Shown piece by piece: positions 1-9,298 of a stretch of DNA of 64,000 bases. A program made the position numbers and the translations under genes. This DNA comes from Mesostigma viride (Eukaryota > Streptophyta > Mesostigmatophyceae > Mesostigmatales > Mesostigmataceae). The stretch's first letter is position 1; each line of letters starts with the position of its first letter. The stretch lies in NCBI GenBank assembly GCA_009746045.1, contig RPFO01000890.1, positions 1 to 64,000 on the forward strand. Direction: 5' to 3'. The notes under the pieces are model-generated. The model saw nothing but the letters and a program-made list of their open reading frames with translations, made no database searches and was not told the DNA's origin.

Positions 1-3000
1 CTAAAACCCTACAACCCTAAACCCTAAACCCTAAACCCTAAACCCTAAACCCTAAACCCTAAACCCTAAACCCTAAACCCTAAACCCTAAACCCTAAACC
101 CTAAACCCTAAACCCTAAACCCTAAACCCTAAACCCTAAACCCTAAACCCTAAACCCTAAACCCTAAACCCTAAACCCTAAACCCTAAACCCTAAACCCT
201 AAACCCTAAACCCTAAACCCTAAACCCTAAACCCTAAACCCTAAACCCTAAACCCTAAACCCTAAACCCTAAACCCTAAACCCTAAACCCTAAACCCTAA
301 ACCCTAAACCCTAAACCCTAAACCCTAAACCCTAAACCCTAAACCCTAAACCCTAAACCCTAAACCCTAAACCCTAAACCCTAAACCCTAAACCCTAAAC
401 CCTAAACCCTAAACCCTAAACCCTAAACCCTAAACCCTAAACCCTAAACCCTAAACCCTAAACCCTAAACCCTAAACCCTAAACCCTAAACCCTAAACCC
501 TAAACCCTAAACCCTAAACCCTAAACCCTAAACCCTAAACCCTAAACCCTAAACCCTAAACCCTAAACCCTAAACCCTAAACCCTAAACCCTAAACCCTA
601 AACCCTAAACCCTAAACCCTAAACCCTAAACCCTAAACCCTAAACCCTAAACCCTAAACCCTAAACCCTAAACCCTAAACCCTAAACCCTAAACCCTAAA
701 CCCTAAACCCTAAACCCTAAACCCTAAACCCTAAACCCTAAACCCTAAACCCTAAACCCTAAACCCTAAACCCTAAACCCTAAACCCTAAACCCTAAACC
801 CTAAACCCTAAACCCTAAACCCTAAACCCTAAACCCTAAACCCTAAACCCTAAACCCTAAACCCTAAACCCTAAACCCTAAACCCTAAACCCTAAACCCT
901 AAACCCTAAACCCTAAACCCTAAACCCTAAACCCTAAACCCTAAACCCTAAACCCTAAACCCTAAACCCTAAACCCTAAACCCTAAACCCTAAACCCTAA
1001 ACCCTAAACCCTAAACCCTAAACCCTAAACCCTAAACCCTAAACCCTAAACCCTAAACCCTAAACCCTAAACCCTAAACCCTAAACCCTAAACCCTAAAC
1101 CCTAAACCCTAAACCCTAAACCCTAAACCCTAAACCCTAAACCCTAAACCCTAAACCCTAAACCCTAAACCCTAAACCCTAAACCCTAAACCCTAAACCC
1201 TAAACCCTAAACCCTAAACCCTAAACCCTAAACCCTAAACCCTAAACCCTAAACCCTAAACCCTAAACCCTAAACCCTAAACCCTAAACCCTAAACCCTA
1301 AACCCTAAACCCTAAACCCTAAACCCTAAACCCTAAACCCTAAACCCTAAACCCTAAACCCTAAACCCTAAACCCTAAACCCTAAACCCTAAACCCTAAA
1401 CCCTAAACCCTAAACCCTAAACCCTAAACCCTAAACCCTAAACCCTAAACCCTAAACCCTAAACCCTAAACCCTAAACCCTAAACCCTAAACCCTAAACC
1501 CTAAACCCTAAACCCTAAACCCTAAACCCTAAACCCTAAACCCTAAACCCTAAACCCTAAACCCTAAACCCTAAACCCTAAACCCTAAACCCTAAACCCT
1601 AAACCCTAAACCCTAAACCCTAAACCCTAAACCCTAAACCCTAAACCCTAAACCCTAAACCCTAAACCCTAAACCCTAAACCCTAAACCCTAAACCCTAA
1701 ACCCTAAACCCTAAACCCTAAACCCTAAACCCTAAACCCTAAACCCTAAACCCTAAACCCTAAACCCTAAACCCTAAACCCTAAACCCTAAACCCTAAAC
1801 CCTAAACCCTAAACCCTAAACCCTAAACCCTAAACCCTAAACCCTAAACCCTAAACCCTAAACCCTAAACCCTAAACCCTAAACCCTAAACCCTAAACCC
1901 TAAACCCTAAACCCTAAACCCTAAACCCTAAACCCTAAACCCTAAACCCTAAACCCTAAACCCTAAACCCTAAACCCTAAACCCTAAACCCTAAACCCTA
2001 AACCCTAAACCCTAAACCCTAAACCCTAAACCCTAAACCCTAAACCCTAAACCCTAAACCCTAAACCCTAAACCCTAAACCCTAAACCCTAAACCCTAAA
2101 CCCTAAACCCTAAACCCTAAACCCTAAACCCTAAACCCTAAACCCTAAACCCTAAACCCTAAACCCTAAACCCTAAACCCTAAACCCTAAACCCTAAACC
2201 CTAAACCCTAAACCCTAAACCCTAAACCCTAAACCCTAAACCCTAAACCCTAAACCCTAAACCCTAAACCCTAAACCCTAAACCCTAAACCCTAAACCCT
2301 AAACCCTAAACCCTAAACCCTAAACCCTAAACCCTAAACCCTAAACCCTAAACCCTAAACCCTAAACCCTAAACCCTAAACCCTAAACCCTAAACCCTAA
2401 ACCCTAAACCCTAAACCCTAAACCCTAAACCCTAAACCCTAAACCCTAAACCCTAAACCCTAAACCCTAAACCCTAAACCCTAAACCCTAAACCCTAAAC
2501 CCTAAACCCTAAACCCTAAACCCTAAACCCTAAACCCTAAACCCTAAACCCTAAACCCTAAACCCTAAACCCTAAACCCTAAACCCTAAACCCTAAACCC
2601 TAAACCCTAAACCCTAAACCCTAAACCCTAAACCCTAAACCCTAAACCCTAAACCCTAAACCCTAAACCCTAAACCCTAAACCCTAAACCCTAAACCCTA
2701 AACCCTAAACCCTAAACCCTAAACCCTAAACCCTAAACCCTAAACCCTAAACCCTAAACCCTAAACCCTAAACCCTAAACCCTAAACCCTAAACCCTAAA
2801 CCCTAAACCCTAAACCCTAAACCCTAAACCCTAAACCCTAAACCCTAAACCCTAAACCCTAAACCCTAAACCCTAAACCCTAAACCCTAAACCCTAAACC
2901 CTAAACCCTAAACCCTAAACCCTAAACCCTAAACCCTAAACCCTAAACCCTAAACCCTAAACCCTAAACCCTAAACCCTAAACCCTAAACCCTAAACCCT

Positions 3001-3325
3001 AAACCCTAAACCCTAAACCCTAAACCCTAAACCCTAAACCCTAAACCCTAAACCCTAAACCCTAAACCCTAAACCCTAAACCCTAAACCCTAAACCCTAA
3101 ACCCTAAACCCTAAACCCTAAACCCTAAACCCTAAACCCTAAACCCTAAACCCTAAACCCTAAACCCTAAACCCTAAACCCTAAACCCTAAACCCTAAAC
3201 CCTAAACCCTAAACCCTAAACCCTAAACCCTAAACCCTAAACCCTAAACCCTAAACCCTAAACCCTAAACCCTAAACCCTAAACCCTAAACCCTAAACCC
3301 TAAACCCTAAACCCTAAACCCTAAA
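1..3325. repeat. Telomere, (CCCTAAA)n
   Basis: About 470 near-perfect copies of CCCTAAA run from the first base to 3325, with irregular repeats only in the first 20 bases. Read outward this is TTTAGGG, the Arabidopsis-type telomere. The C-rich strand lies 5'->3' away from the end, as expected for a left chromosome terminus. The array is uniform, without degenerate proximal repeats, and stops abruptly at ...CCCTAAA|ACAGAG. Such a sharp boundary fits a broken end healed by telomerase. Confidence 0.97.
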
Positions 3326-3414
3326 ACAGAGCCAAGAGCCTTCTGAGAAGCCTACGCTGTGGATGAGACTTATGGACGGGGAACAGAAACACGGAGCACC
3401 GGAGTGCTTCTGGA

Positions 3415-3771
3415 TTGATGGGTGGGCCGAGAACACCATGCATGAGAAAGGCCAATGCGAGTAGGGAAAAGCAAAAGTACTCCAAGTTACAGGAGGTGAA
3501 GTTGTACGGGCAGGTAGGTGGATACGATCGGAAATGGAGGGACGTTTGCATGAAGTTTTTTCCAGAAGAGACAGAGGGCGGAAAGTTGCATAGGGGCAAG
3601 TTCTGGATGCCTTTGGACTATGTGAAGAGGGTGGTGACTCTGATGGACGGAAAGAGTTGGAATGATGTGGCAAAGTGGGCACCTGCGATGACCATCGATC
3701 CAAAGAGGAAGAAGTCCAAAACAGAACAGCAGAAAGCGGAAGCAGAAGCAAGGAGCAAGAATAAGAAGTGA
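3415..3771 (+). CDS. Hypothetical 118-aa lysine-rich protein (copy 1)
   Basis: The ORF opens at the first of two adjacent ATG codons and ends in TGA. I do not recognise a family. The middle is rich in Trp, Lys and acidic residues (WRDVCMKFFPEE, KSWNDVAKWAPAM); the last 25 residues are strongly basic (PKRKKSK... SKNKK), like a nuclear or nucleic-acid-binding tail. A second frame upstream (3370-3450, MDGEQKHGAPECFWIDGW) also looks protein-like and stops at TAG, so the true gene may have extended further left and lost its 5' part to telomere addition plus a frameshift. The segment QKYSKLQEV faintly resembles EEYSKLEDV in the ORF at 31807-32196. An AT-rich possible 3' UTR follows. It may be a transposon gene remnant. 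Confidence 0.3.
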   Translation: MMGGPRTPCMRKANASREKQKYSKLQEVKLYGQVGGYDRKWRDVCMKFFPEETEGGKLHRGKFWMPLDYVKRVVTLMDGKSWNDVAKWAPAMTIDPKRKKSKTEQQKAEAEARSKNKK

Positions 3772-3984
3772 CGTTCGAAGACTTTATTTTATGTTGGACG
3801 AGTCTTTAGTATTTAATTCAGTCGACTCCGTCTCAAGTGCGACGAATGTATCCATGATATTCTTCAATGAAACAATGCAATTTCACGCTAATGTAAAGTT
3901 TTTATGTCACACGAGACTTACAATGAGATAAATACCCACAAATTGTAATATTTACGTGAAATTTATACATTCGCAAGCCAAAAT

Positions 3985-4284
3985 TCAAGATTTTTGCCTC
4001 AAAATTGAAGGAAAAGTGTCACACACTTGGCTTGGACCGCGGAACATTCGAAGTGGGCCCGGCCCAAACACGCGAATGCCATACAGGGGACGCCCCTGCT
4101 GATCATAGGCGAGAACACGCCCTGAGAGTACACCATCTGGCCGCGGCTGCGTGACGATGTAGCACTGGTAGCTCATCCACACCTCTGGGTTGCCTTGCAC
4201 TTTCCGAAATGAGGTGTGGTGGCAGCGAGCAGCCTTGCCAGTCCGCGTAGGGAGACCATCTTCAGAGTCAGCGCTTGGAGGCAT
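3985..4284 (-). pseudogene. Duplicated C-terminal fragment of DUF7869-like gene
   Basis: A 99-codon minus-strand ORF (MPPSADSEDGLPTRTG...; later YQCYIVTQPRPDGVLSGRVL). It equals the tail of the larger gene at 4965-5658 and was copied with the 980-bp unit. It lacks the upstream conserved blocks, so it is a fragment with no expected activity. Confidence 0.6.
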
Positions 4285-4293
4285 GTAGACTGT

Positions 4294-5276
4294 CTAAACC
4301 CTAAAACAGAGCCAAGAGCCTTCTGAGAAGCCTACGCTGTGGATGAGACTTATGGACGGGGAACAGAAACACGGAGCACCGGAGTGCTTCTGGATTGATG
4401 GGTGGGCCGAGAACACCATGCATGAGAAAGGCCAATGCGAGTAGGGAAAAGCAAAAGTACTCCAAGTTACAGGAGGTGAAGTTGTACGGGCAGGTAGGTG
4501 GATACGATCGGAAATGGAGGGACGTTTGCATGAAGTTTTTTCCAGAAGAGACAGAGGGCGGAAAGTTGCATAGGGGCAAGTTCTGGATGCCTTTGGACTA
4601 TGTGAAGAGGGTGGTGACTCTGATGGACGGAAAGAGTTGGAATGATGTGGCAAAGTGGGCACCTGCGATGACCATCGATCCAAAGAGGAAGAAGTCCAAA
4701 ACAGAACAGCAGAAAGCGGAAGCAGAAGCAAGGAGCAAGAATAAGAAGTGACGTTCGAAGACTTTATTTTATGTTGGACGAGTCTTTAGTATTTAATTCA
4801 GTCGACTCCGTCTCAAGTGCGACGAATGTATCCATGATATTCTTCAATGAAACAATGCAATTTCACGCTAATGTAAAGTTTTTATGTCACACGAGACTTA
4901 CAATGAGATAAATACCCACAAATTGTAATATTTACGTGAAATTTATACATTCGCAAGCCAAAATTCAAGATTTTTGCCTCAAAATTGAAGGAAAAGTGTC
5001 ACACACTTGGCTTGGACCGCGGAACATTCGAAGTGGGCCCGGCCCAAACACGCGAATGCCATACAGGGGACGCCCCTGCTGATCATAGGCGAGAACACGC
5101 CCTGAGAGTACACCATCTGGCCGCGGCTGCGTGACGATGTAGCACTGGTAGCTCATCCACACCTCTGGGTTGCCTTGCACTTTCCGAAATGAGGTGTGGT
5201 GGCAGCGAGCAGCCTTGCCAGTCCGCGTAGGGAGACCATCTTCAGAGTCAGCGCTTGGAGGCATGTAGACTGTCTA
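4294..5276. repeat. 980-bp subtelomeric duplication, copy 2
   Basis: Second copy of the unit. Its left junction reads GTCTAAACCCTAAAACAGAG, so it still carries about one and a half telomere repeats between the copies. Its right end continues into unique sequence (GTCTAGTGCC...), so this is the ancestral copy. CTA is shared by the telomere repeat and the unit end, and is a likely microhomology at the join. Confidence 0.95.
4395..4751 (+). CDS. Hypothetical 118-aa lysine-rich protein (copy 2)
   Basis: Identical in predicted protein to the ORF at 3415-3771, carried in the second 980-bp repeat. Its upstream sequence is also repeat-derived and begins in a stub of telomere repeat, so neither copy has a visible native promoter. 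Identity between copies reflects recent duplication and says nothing about selection. Function unknown. Confidence 0.3.
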   Translation: MMGGPRTPCMRKANASREKQKYSKLQEVKLYGQVGGYDRKWRDVCMKFFPEETEGGKLHRGKFWMPLDYVKRVVTLMDGKSWNDVAKWAPAMTIDPKRKKSKTEQQKAEAEARSKNKK

Positions 5277-5658
5277 GTGCCATGCTCCAGCCAGCTAAGT
5301 TTGGTTCCTTCCGGTGCAGCAGCCAGGCCGCGACATCATACACGCAGCCTAAAACCTTCACCCGGGTCCCAGCTGGAGTCTTGGCGCTCATGTCTTCAGC
5401 TGCCACCACGTCCGCATGCTCAAAAGCGCTCACGATGGCATCAAAGAAGTCGTCAGGCGCACCGTAGACAACCACGTCCTTGCCACGTCCACTCTTGGCC
5501 ACCGTTGCCCACAAGTGGCCGAAGCGCTGGTCAGGATCAACGTGAGAATGCCCACGCATCAACCTGCATGTGGATGTGAACCTTGTCGAAGCGGCCATCC
5601 TCCACCAACTTGGCTGCCCAGAGCAAAGTTGTAAAGCATTACAAATGATGCTGGGCAA
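4965..5658 (-). pseudogene. DUF7869-like transposon gene, C-terminal part
   Basis: Minus-strand coding remnant in at least three frames. A diagnostic block near 5545-5500 reads MRGHSHVDPDQRFGHLWATV, which I match from memory to the GHTHEDID-type motif of DUF7869 proteins, a mobile-element-associated family with a presumed RNase H/transposase-like fold. Just upstream another frame reads LWAAKLVEDGRFDKVHIHMQ, so a frameshift lies near 5560. Downstream, VVVYGAPDDFFDAIVSAF continues to about 5270, then a further shift leads into the 99-residue tail (5264-4965). The N-terminal part of the same gene lies at 9299-10380, separated by the LTR element at 5684-9298. The family name needs a profile search; broken coding status is clear. 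Confidence 0.65.
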
Positions 5659-5683
5659 GGCTCGGAAAAATACTGTCGGAACG

Positions 5684-6074
5684 ACACATTGAAATAAACG
5701 TATGCATTATTCTGTCCAGGTTTTCTGTTATGCAATATATCAGTTTGCCGCACGTGATGTTGATTACCTGGATGCGGACAATGAATCTGGTGCGACTCAT
5801 GTCGCTGGGCACAATGGTTGCCACAACGGTTGCAGTCTTGCCACGGGTTGTTAAGATATAACCATGGCAGACTTAAGTTTGCATGGCGTCTGGTGTCTAG
5901 AAGGTTCCATGTGCACAACGCATACTGCATTGCCATACTTGTAACGACAGTGCAGGACAAGGTTTCTAGGCATCTCTAGAAGGCTGACGCTGTAAATGTA
6001 TAAATTAAAGCAATAAACAGCGGCCAAGGAGCCGCAGCCATTGCAACCAAGCCCTTCCAAAGTCATTCTCAACT
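5684..6074 (+). repeat. 5' long terminal repeat
   Basis: Matches 8908-9298 from ACACATTGAAATAAACG to CATTCTCAACT. It differs by about five substitutions and two 4-base indels, implying a fairly recent insertion. A TG...CA-bounded version would be 5690-6071. Near the end it holds TATAAATTA and, shortly after, AATAAA, suitable as a TATA box and poly(A) signal. Confidence 0.85.
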
Positions 6075-6097
6075 CGTACTCGCACATTTTTTTTACC

Positions 6098-7099
6098 ATG
6101 GCTCGTAGCCGTGCTGCGGCAAGCGCTGATACTGACGCCATTGTCCTGACCGGACAGGACAAGAAGGAAATGAACAAATTAAAGCAGCACGAATTGGCAA
6201 TGCGTTTGCTGCCCAAGCCGCTGCCACCCGGCAGCTAGGACCCGGAGAAGAAGGACTACTACGACGGCCTGGGGTACTGGTACGCGAAGACAGTGAGTTT
6301 CCTGGACAACGACCACGTTGCTACGTTGCGATTCAGTGGACACGGCTCGTCGGGAATGCCGGACGTCCGTGATTTGATCCGGATTGCCCACGAGAAGAAG
6401 ATGGAGTGGGCGGACTTTTACAGCTGTTTGAAGGAACTCCTGGTGCCCGAGGGCCTGCTCAAGTCGATCAAAGATATGATGCGGATCCTCACTTTTGAGG
6501 TGTCGGGCGACCCGGTCCAGGCGACACTGGCATTCGAGAGGATGCTGGAAGACACTACGTTGACTTTTCCAGATGATTTCAGCGTCGTGCTTTTCCTGGG
6601 CAAGGCCCTCGCCAGTGGTGTGATTACTGACAGCAGTATCCAAGGCTTGGCTCCCGTCCTGACAAAGGAAAAGCTGGAAAGCAGGGCTGCCAGCTTTACT
6701 GCCATCCGGGAGGCCTTCGCCCTCGGTGGCGCGGCACAGGAATTGGCGGGAAGGGGATCTGCCACCAAGCCCGCGGGAACAGCAAGCATCAGTGCTGTTT
6801 TTGGGGAGGGCGACAGACGCGAGAAGTGCCCGAGGTGCCAGGGCACTGGCCACAACCGTGACAGCTGCAATGCCAACAAGAATTTTCCTCTGTCGACCAA
6901 TTTGTGTGGCAAATGCCACAAGCCAGGCCACAAGGCCAGGTTTTGCAAGTCCGGCAGGCAGCCGGACAAGAAAAACGATGCCACTGCCGACGAGGGTAGG
7001 GCCGGGCCCATTAGGAGGCCTCGTCGGAGCATGCGCTGGGTTCGTCCCCAGCAGGCGCAGCAGGCGCAGCAGGCGCAGCAGGCGCAGCAGGGAAACTAG
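6098..7099 (+). CDS. Gag-like protein with two CCHC zinc knuckles
   Basis: The start is the ATG in TTTACCATGG, 24 bases after the 5' LTR. About 333 codons follow in one frame, interrupted by one TAG at 6236-6238 (codon 47); the reading resumes directly as DPEKKDYYDGLGYWY. Two CX2CX4HX4C knuckles (CPRCQGTGHNRDSC and CGKCHKPGHKARFC) lie near residues 245-290; these bind RNA in capsid proteins of retroelements. The C-terminus is a short QQAQQA repeat. The stop codon at 7097 directly follows a slippery heptamer, suggesting Gag-Pol is made by frameshifting. The internal TAG could be a null mutation, a sequencing error or readthrough. Confidence 0.8.
7090..7096 (+). promoter_or_regulatory. -1 ribosomal frameshift site GGGAAAC
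   Basis: In the gag frame the heptamer reads G GGA AAC and is followed immediately by TAG. It fits the canonical X XXY YYZ slippery form. A -1 shift moves translation into the frame that is open through the integrase (GGG AAA CTA GAC GGC...). The perfect match of heptamer, stop and downstream frame supports function; I did not verify a downstream pseudoknot. Confidence 0.7.
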
Positions 7100-8385
7100 A
7101 CGGCCCAGGACAGGGCGTATTCGACAGTGATAGGGTTCTGCAGTCTAGCCCAGCGGAGCGGCCATTGGCAAATGAGAATCAAGGGGCAGCACAAGATTTA
7201 TCGGACAGTATACCCGTAACTGATGGTAATGAAAAGCTTGTTTCTATTTACGGAATTGCCTCTCGTCTGCACACATTATTTGGCCATGGCACAAATGCTT
7301 ATAAATTTGCAAATGCACTGGGTGGGGCAGAGCTTTTGGCAGCATGTCGAGATTGCTATGCGCATTGTCCTGTGTGTCAGGCTACTGGGCCAAAGCTTCC
7401 CCGCCACCATGCTAAGCATCCCTCCGCATGCAAAGGGCAGATTGTAGGGGACGTACTGTTCTGGGCGTTTCTCCCTTATTTCATAGCCATAGATAGGTAT
7501 GCTCATAATGTAGCAGTCATCCCGCTGCGGGGTCAGTCAGCGGAAGATTTGGCGGAGGCTATTGACATTCTCTCTGCGTTTTTCTCTCCTATTGAGTCAT
7601 TACAAATGGACAGGCAGTTCGCATGCTTTGAGGGCAAGCCGGGGTTTGAGTACCTCCGGACAGTGGGCCGTCAAGACCATGAAGGGCAAGGTTTGGTGGA
7701 ACGTGCTGTGCAGGAATTTAAACAAGCTGCACAGCGGAACGGTGAGGCTGCTCTTGGTTCTTATGCTTCCCGTTTAGTGTGGGCTTTGCATATTTCTGCA
7801 TGCCTAAACCGCCGTGTGCTCCTTTCAGTGCCTTCGCGCAATTGTGTTATCACTGCAGAGGGCTTGCAGCATGGCCACTACCTGCCTGAAGTAGAAGAGG
7901 AATGGGCACAGCATTTGCAGCAAAAGTTTGCCAATCTGGTTCGAAGGGATATGCGTAGGCCGGTTACCGCCTATAGCGTAGGGGACCAGGTTTGGATTCA
8001 TGATGAGGGCTCCTTTGGCAAGAGGGGACGATGGGAGGGCCCAGCCACGGTGGAGGCTGTGGACGTGCATGTACGCAAGGCGATTGTGTCCTTGCAGGGC
8101 AAGCAACACCACATTCCCTGGAGCAGACTCAAGCCTTACCTGCCGCACACGAGCGCATGGGAGCGACTTCTCCACTACTACGCGGACGTGGCGCACTTCG
8201 TGCGAGAGCCAGGTGATGTTCCCACCTCTCCCCCTCGTTCTCTGCCTGCCTCTGACCCTATGGATGTCTTTGTGGGGAATAGCGAGGACGATGGTGACTT
8301 AGATGATGATGGGGACGTGCGGGCTCTAGCGGAGGATGTTCGAGGCGTAATGAGCGAGCCCCCTGCTGAGGCTGCGCGAGGGTAG
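7096..8385 (+). CDS. Integrase (Pol product of the LTR element)
   Basis: Open in the -1 frame from the gag slippery site to TAG at 8385. An H2C2-like zinc-binding region comes first (HTLFGHG ... CRDCYAHCPVCQATG). A DDE-type core follows: acidic residue in GQIVGDVLFW, second in LQMDRQF, and the catalytic-type Glu in GLVERAVQEFKQ. The C-terminal part contains VGDQVWIHDEGSFGKRGRWEGPATV, resembling the GPF/Y-like or SH3-like end of gypsy integrases, then an acidic tail. The enzyme would join element cDNA to chromosomal DNA. No RT or RNase H precedes or follows it. An internal TTG/ATG start near 7165 is less likely than frameshift expression. Confidence 0.75.
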   Translation, partial: LDGPGQGVFDSDRVLQSSPAERPLANENQGAAQDLSDSIPVTDGNEKLVSIYGIASRLHTLFGHGTNAYKFANALGGAELLAACRDCYAHCPVCQATGPKLPRHHAKHPSACKGQIVGDVLFWAFLPYFIAIDRYAHNVAVIPLRGQSAEDLAEAIDILSAFFSPIESLQMDRQFACFEGKPGFEYLRTVGRQDHEGQGLVERAVQEFKQAAQRNGEAALGSYASRLVWALHISACLNRRVLLSVPSRNCVITAEGLQHGHYLPEVEEEWAQHLQQKFANLVRRDMRRPVTAYSVGDQVWIHDEGSFGKRGRWEGPATVEAVDVHVRKAIVSLQGKQHHIPWSRLKPYLPHTSAWERLLHYYADVAHFVREPGDVPTSPPRSLPASDPMDVFVGNSEDDGDLDDDGDVRALAEDVRGVMSEPPAEAARG

Positions 8386-8508
8386 TAGGGCGGGCTTTAC
8401 TCCTGCCGTTAGCCAGGATCCGGCTGCCGTTAGTTAGTCAGCCTAGCCAGGGGCGTGGTGGTTTGCTGAGCAAGATTGTGCTAGGGCTGAGGCGCCGAGA
8501 CAATACCA

Positions 8509-8878
8509 TGGGGCTTGCTTCCCTTCGCAACCCAACCTGTGCAATGGGCAGTGCACCACCTCAGCTTGACCCGAGCATCGCTGTGATTTCCTCACTCTTG
8601 GCCACTTGGTCACTCATCAGTGTGGGCTTCTCATAGACACCCAAGCCCAGGTCTCCATTATTGGGGAGTATTGTGTAGATGATGATTGTCCCTTGTTTCC
8701 CTCACGGTGGACCCAGGTCACTGACTTTGCTAGGTCGGGGTCTTACAAGGTCTTGGGGGAGATCCCACCAGAGATCCTGGGTGTTGAGACGCCTATGTGC
8801 GTGGTGGAGGGATACGAGGGCCCAGCACTTTTGGGGCAGCCATTCTTGTCCCTACCCGGGGTCACAGTTAGTACCTAG
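8509..8878 (+). pseudogene. Retropepsin-like aspartic protease remnant
   Basis: The frame ending at 8878 contains LLIDTQAQVSIIGE, which fits the retropepsin active-site block D-T-G/S-A-x-x-S with Gln in place of Gly, and ALLGQPFLSLPG, which fits the ILG flap-to-C-terminal block. Upstream, a different frame from ATG 8509 reads ...WSLISVGFS and stops, so a frameshift near 8630 splits the domain. Its position after the integrase is unusual. The substituted active-site Gly and frameshift suggest it is inactive. Confidence 0.55.
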
Positions 8879-8907
8879 CACACAGTTGTCTCGAGCGGGA
8901 TTCGGTT

Positions 8908-9298
8908 ACACATTGAAATAAACGTATGCATTATTCTGTCCATGCAGGTTTTCTGTTATGCAATATATCAGTTTGCCGCACGTGATGTTGATTACCTGGA
9001 TGCGGACAGTGAATCCGGTGCGACTCATGTCGCTGGGCACAATGGTTGCCACAACGGTTGCAGTCTTGCCACGGGTTGTTAAGATATAACCATGGCAGAC
9101 TTAAGTTTGGCGTCTGGTGTCTAGAAGGTTCCATGTGCACAACGCATACTGCATTGCCATACTTGTAACGGCAGTGCAGGACAAGGTTTCTAGGCATCTC
9201 TAGAAGGTTGACGCTGTAAATGTATAAATTAAAGCAATAAACAGCGGCCAAGGAGCCGCAGCCATTGCAACCAAGCCCTTCCAAAGTCATTCTCAACT
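8908..9298 (+). repeat. 3' long terminal repeat
   Basis: Direct copy of 5684-6074. It has a TGCA insertion in GTCCATGCAGG, lacks four bases after CTTAAGTTTG, and has about five substitutions. TATA-like and AATAAA motifs are kept. Confidence 0.85.

Larger units (their letters stand above)
3314..4293. repeat. 980-bp subtelomeric duplication, copy 1
   Basis: This unit matches 4294-5273 at a constant offset of 980 bases; the predicted ORFs are identical in both copies. It starts within the last telomere repeat (CTAAACCCTAAAACAGAG) and ends in GACTGTCTA. It holds a lysine-rich 118-residue plus-strand ORF and, convergent on the minus strand, the tail of the DUF7869-like gene. The spaces between and after these ORFs (3772-3984) are AT-rich with nothing else recognised. 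Confidence 0.95.
5684..9298 (+). mobile_element. LTR retrotransposon lacking reverse transcriptase
   Basis: Two direct repeats of about 391 bp (5684-6074 and 8908-9298) bracket gag, a frameshift site, an integrase and an aspartic-protease remnant. No reverse transcriptase or RNase H motif is seen in the 2.8 kb between them, so the element would need enzymes in trans. The order gag-IN-PR matches neither copia (gag-PR-IN-RT) nor gypsy (gag-PR-RT-IN). It lies inside the minus-strand DUF7869-like gene. I could not identify a target-site duplication, primer-binding site or polypurine tract with confidence. Confidence 0.85.

Noticed and set aside
5684-9298. Target-site duplication and tRNA primer-binding site for the LTR element
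   Set aside because: I compared flanks for both possible LTR boundaries and found no convincing 4-6-base match, nor a TGG-type primer site after the 5' LTR.
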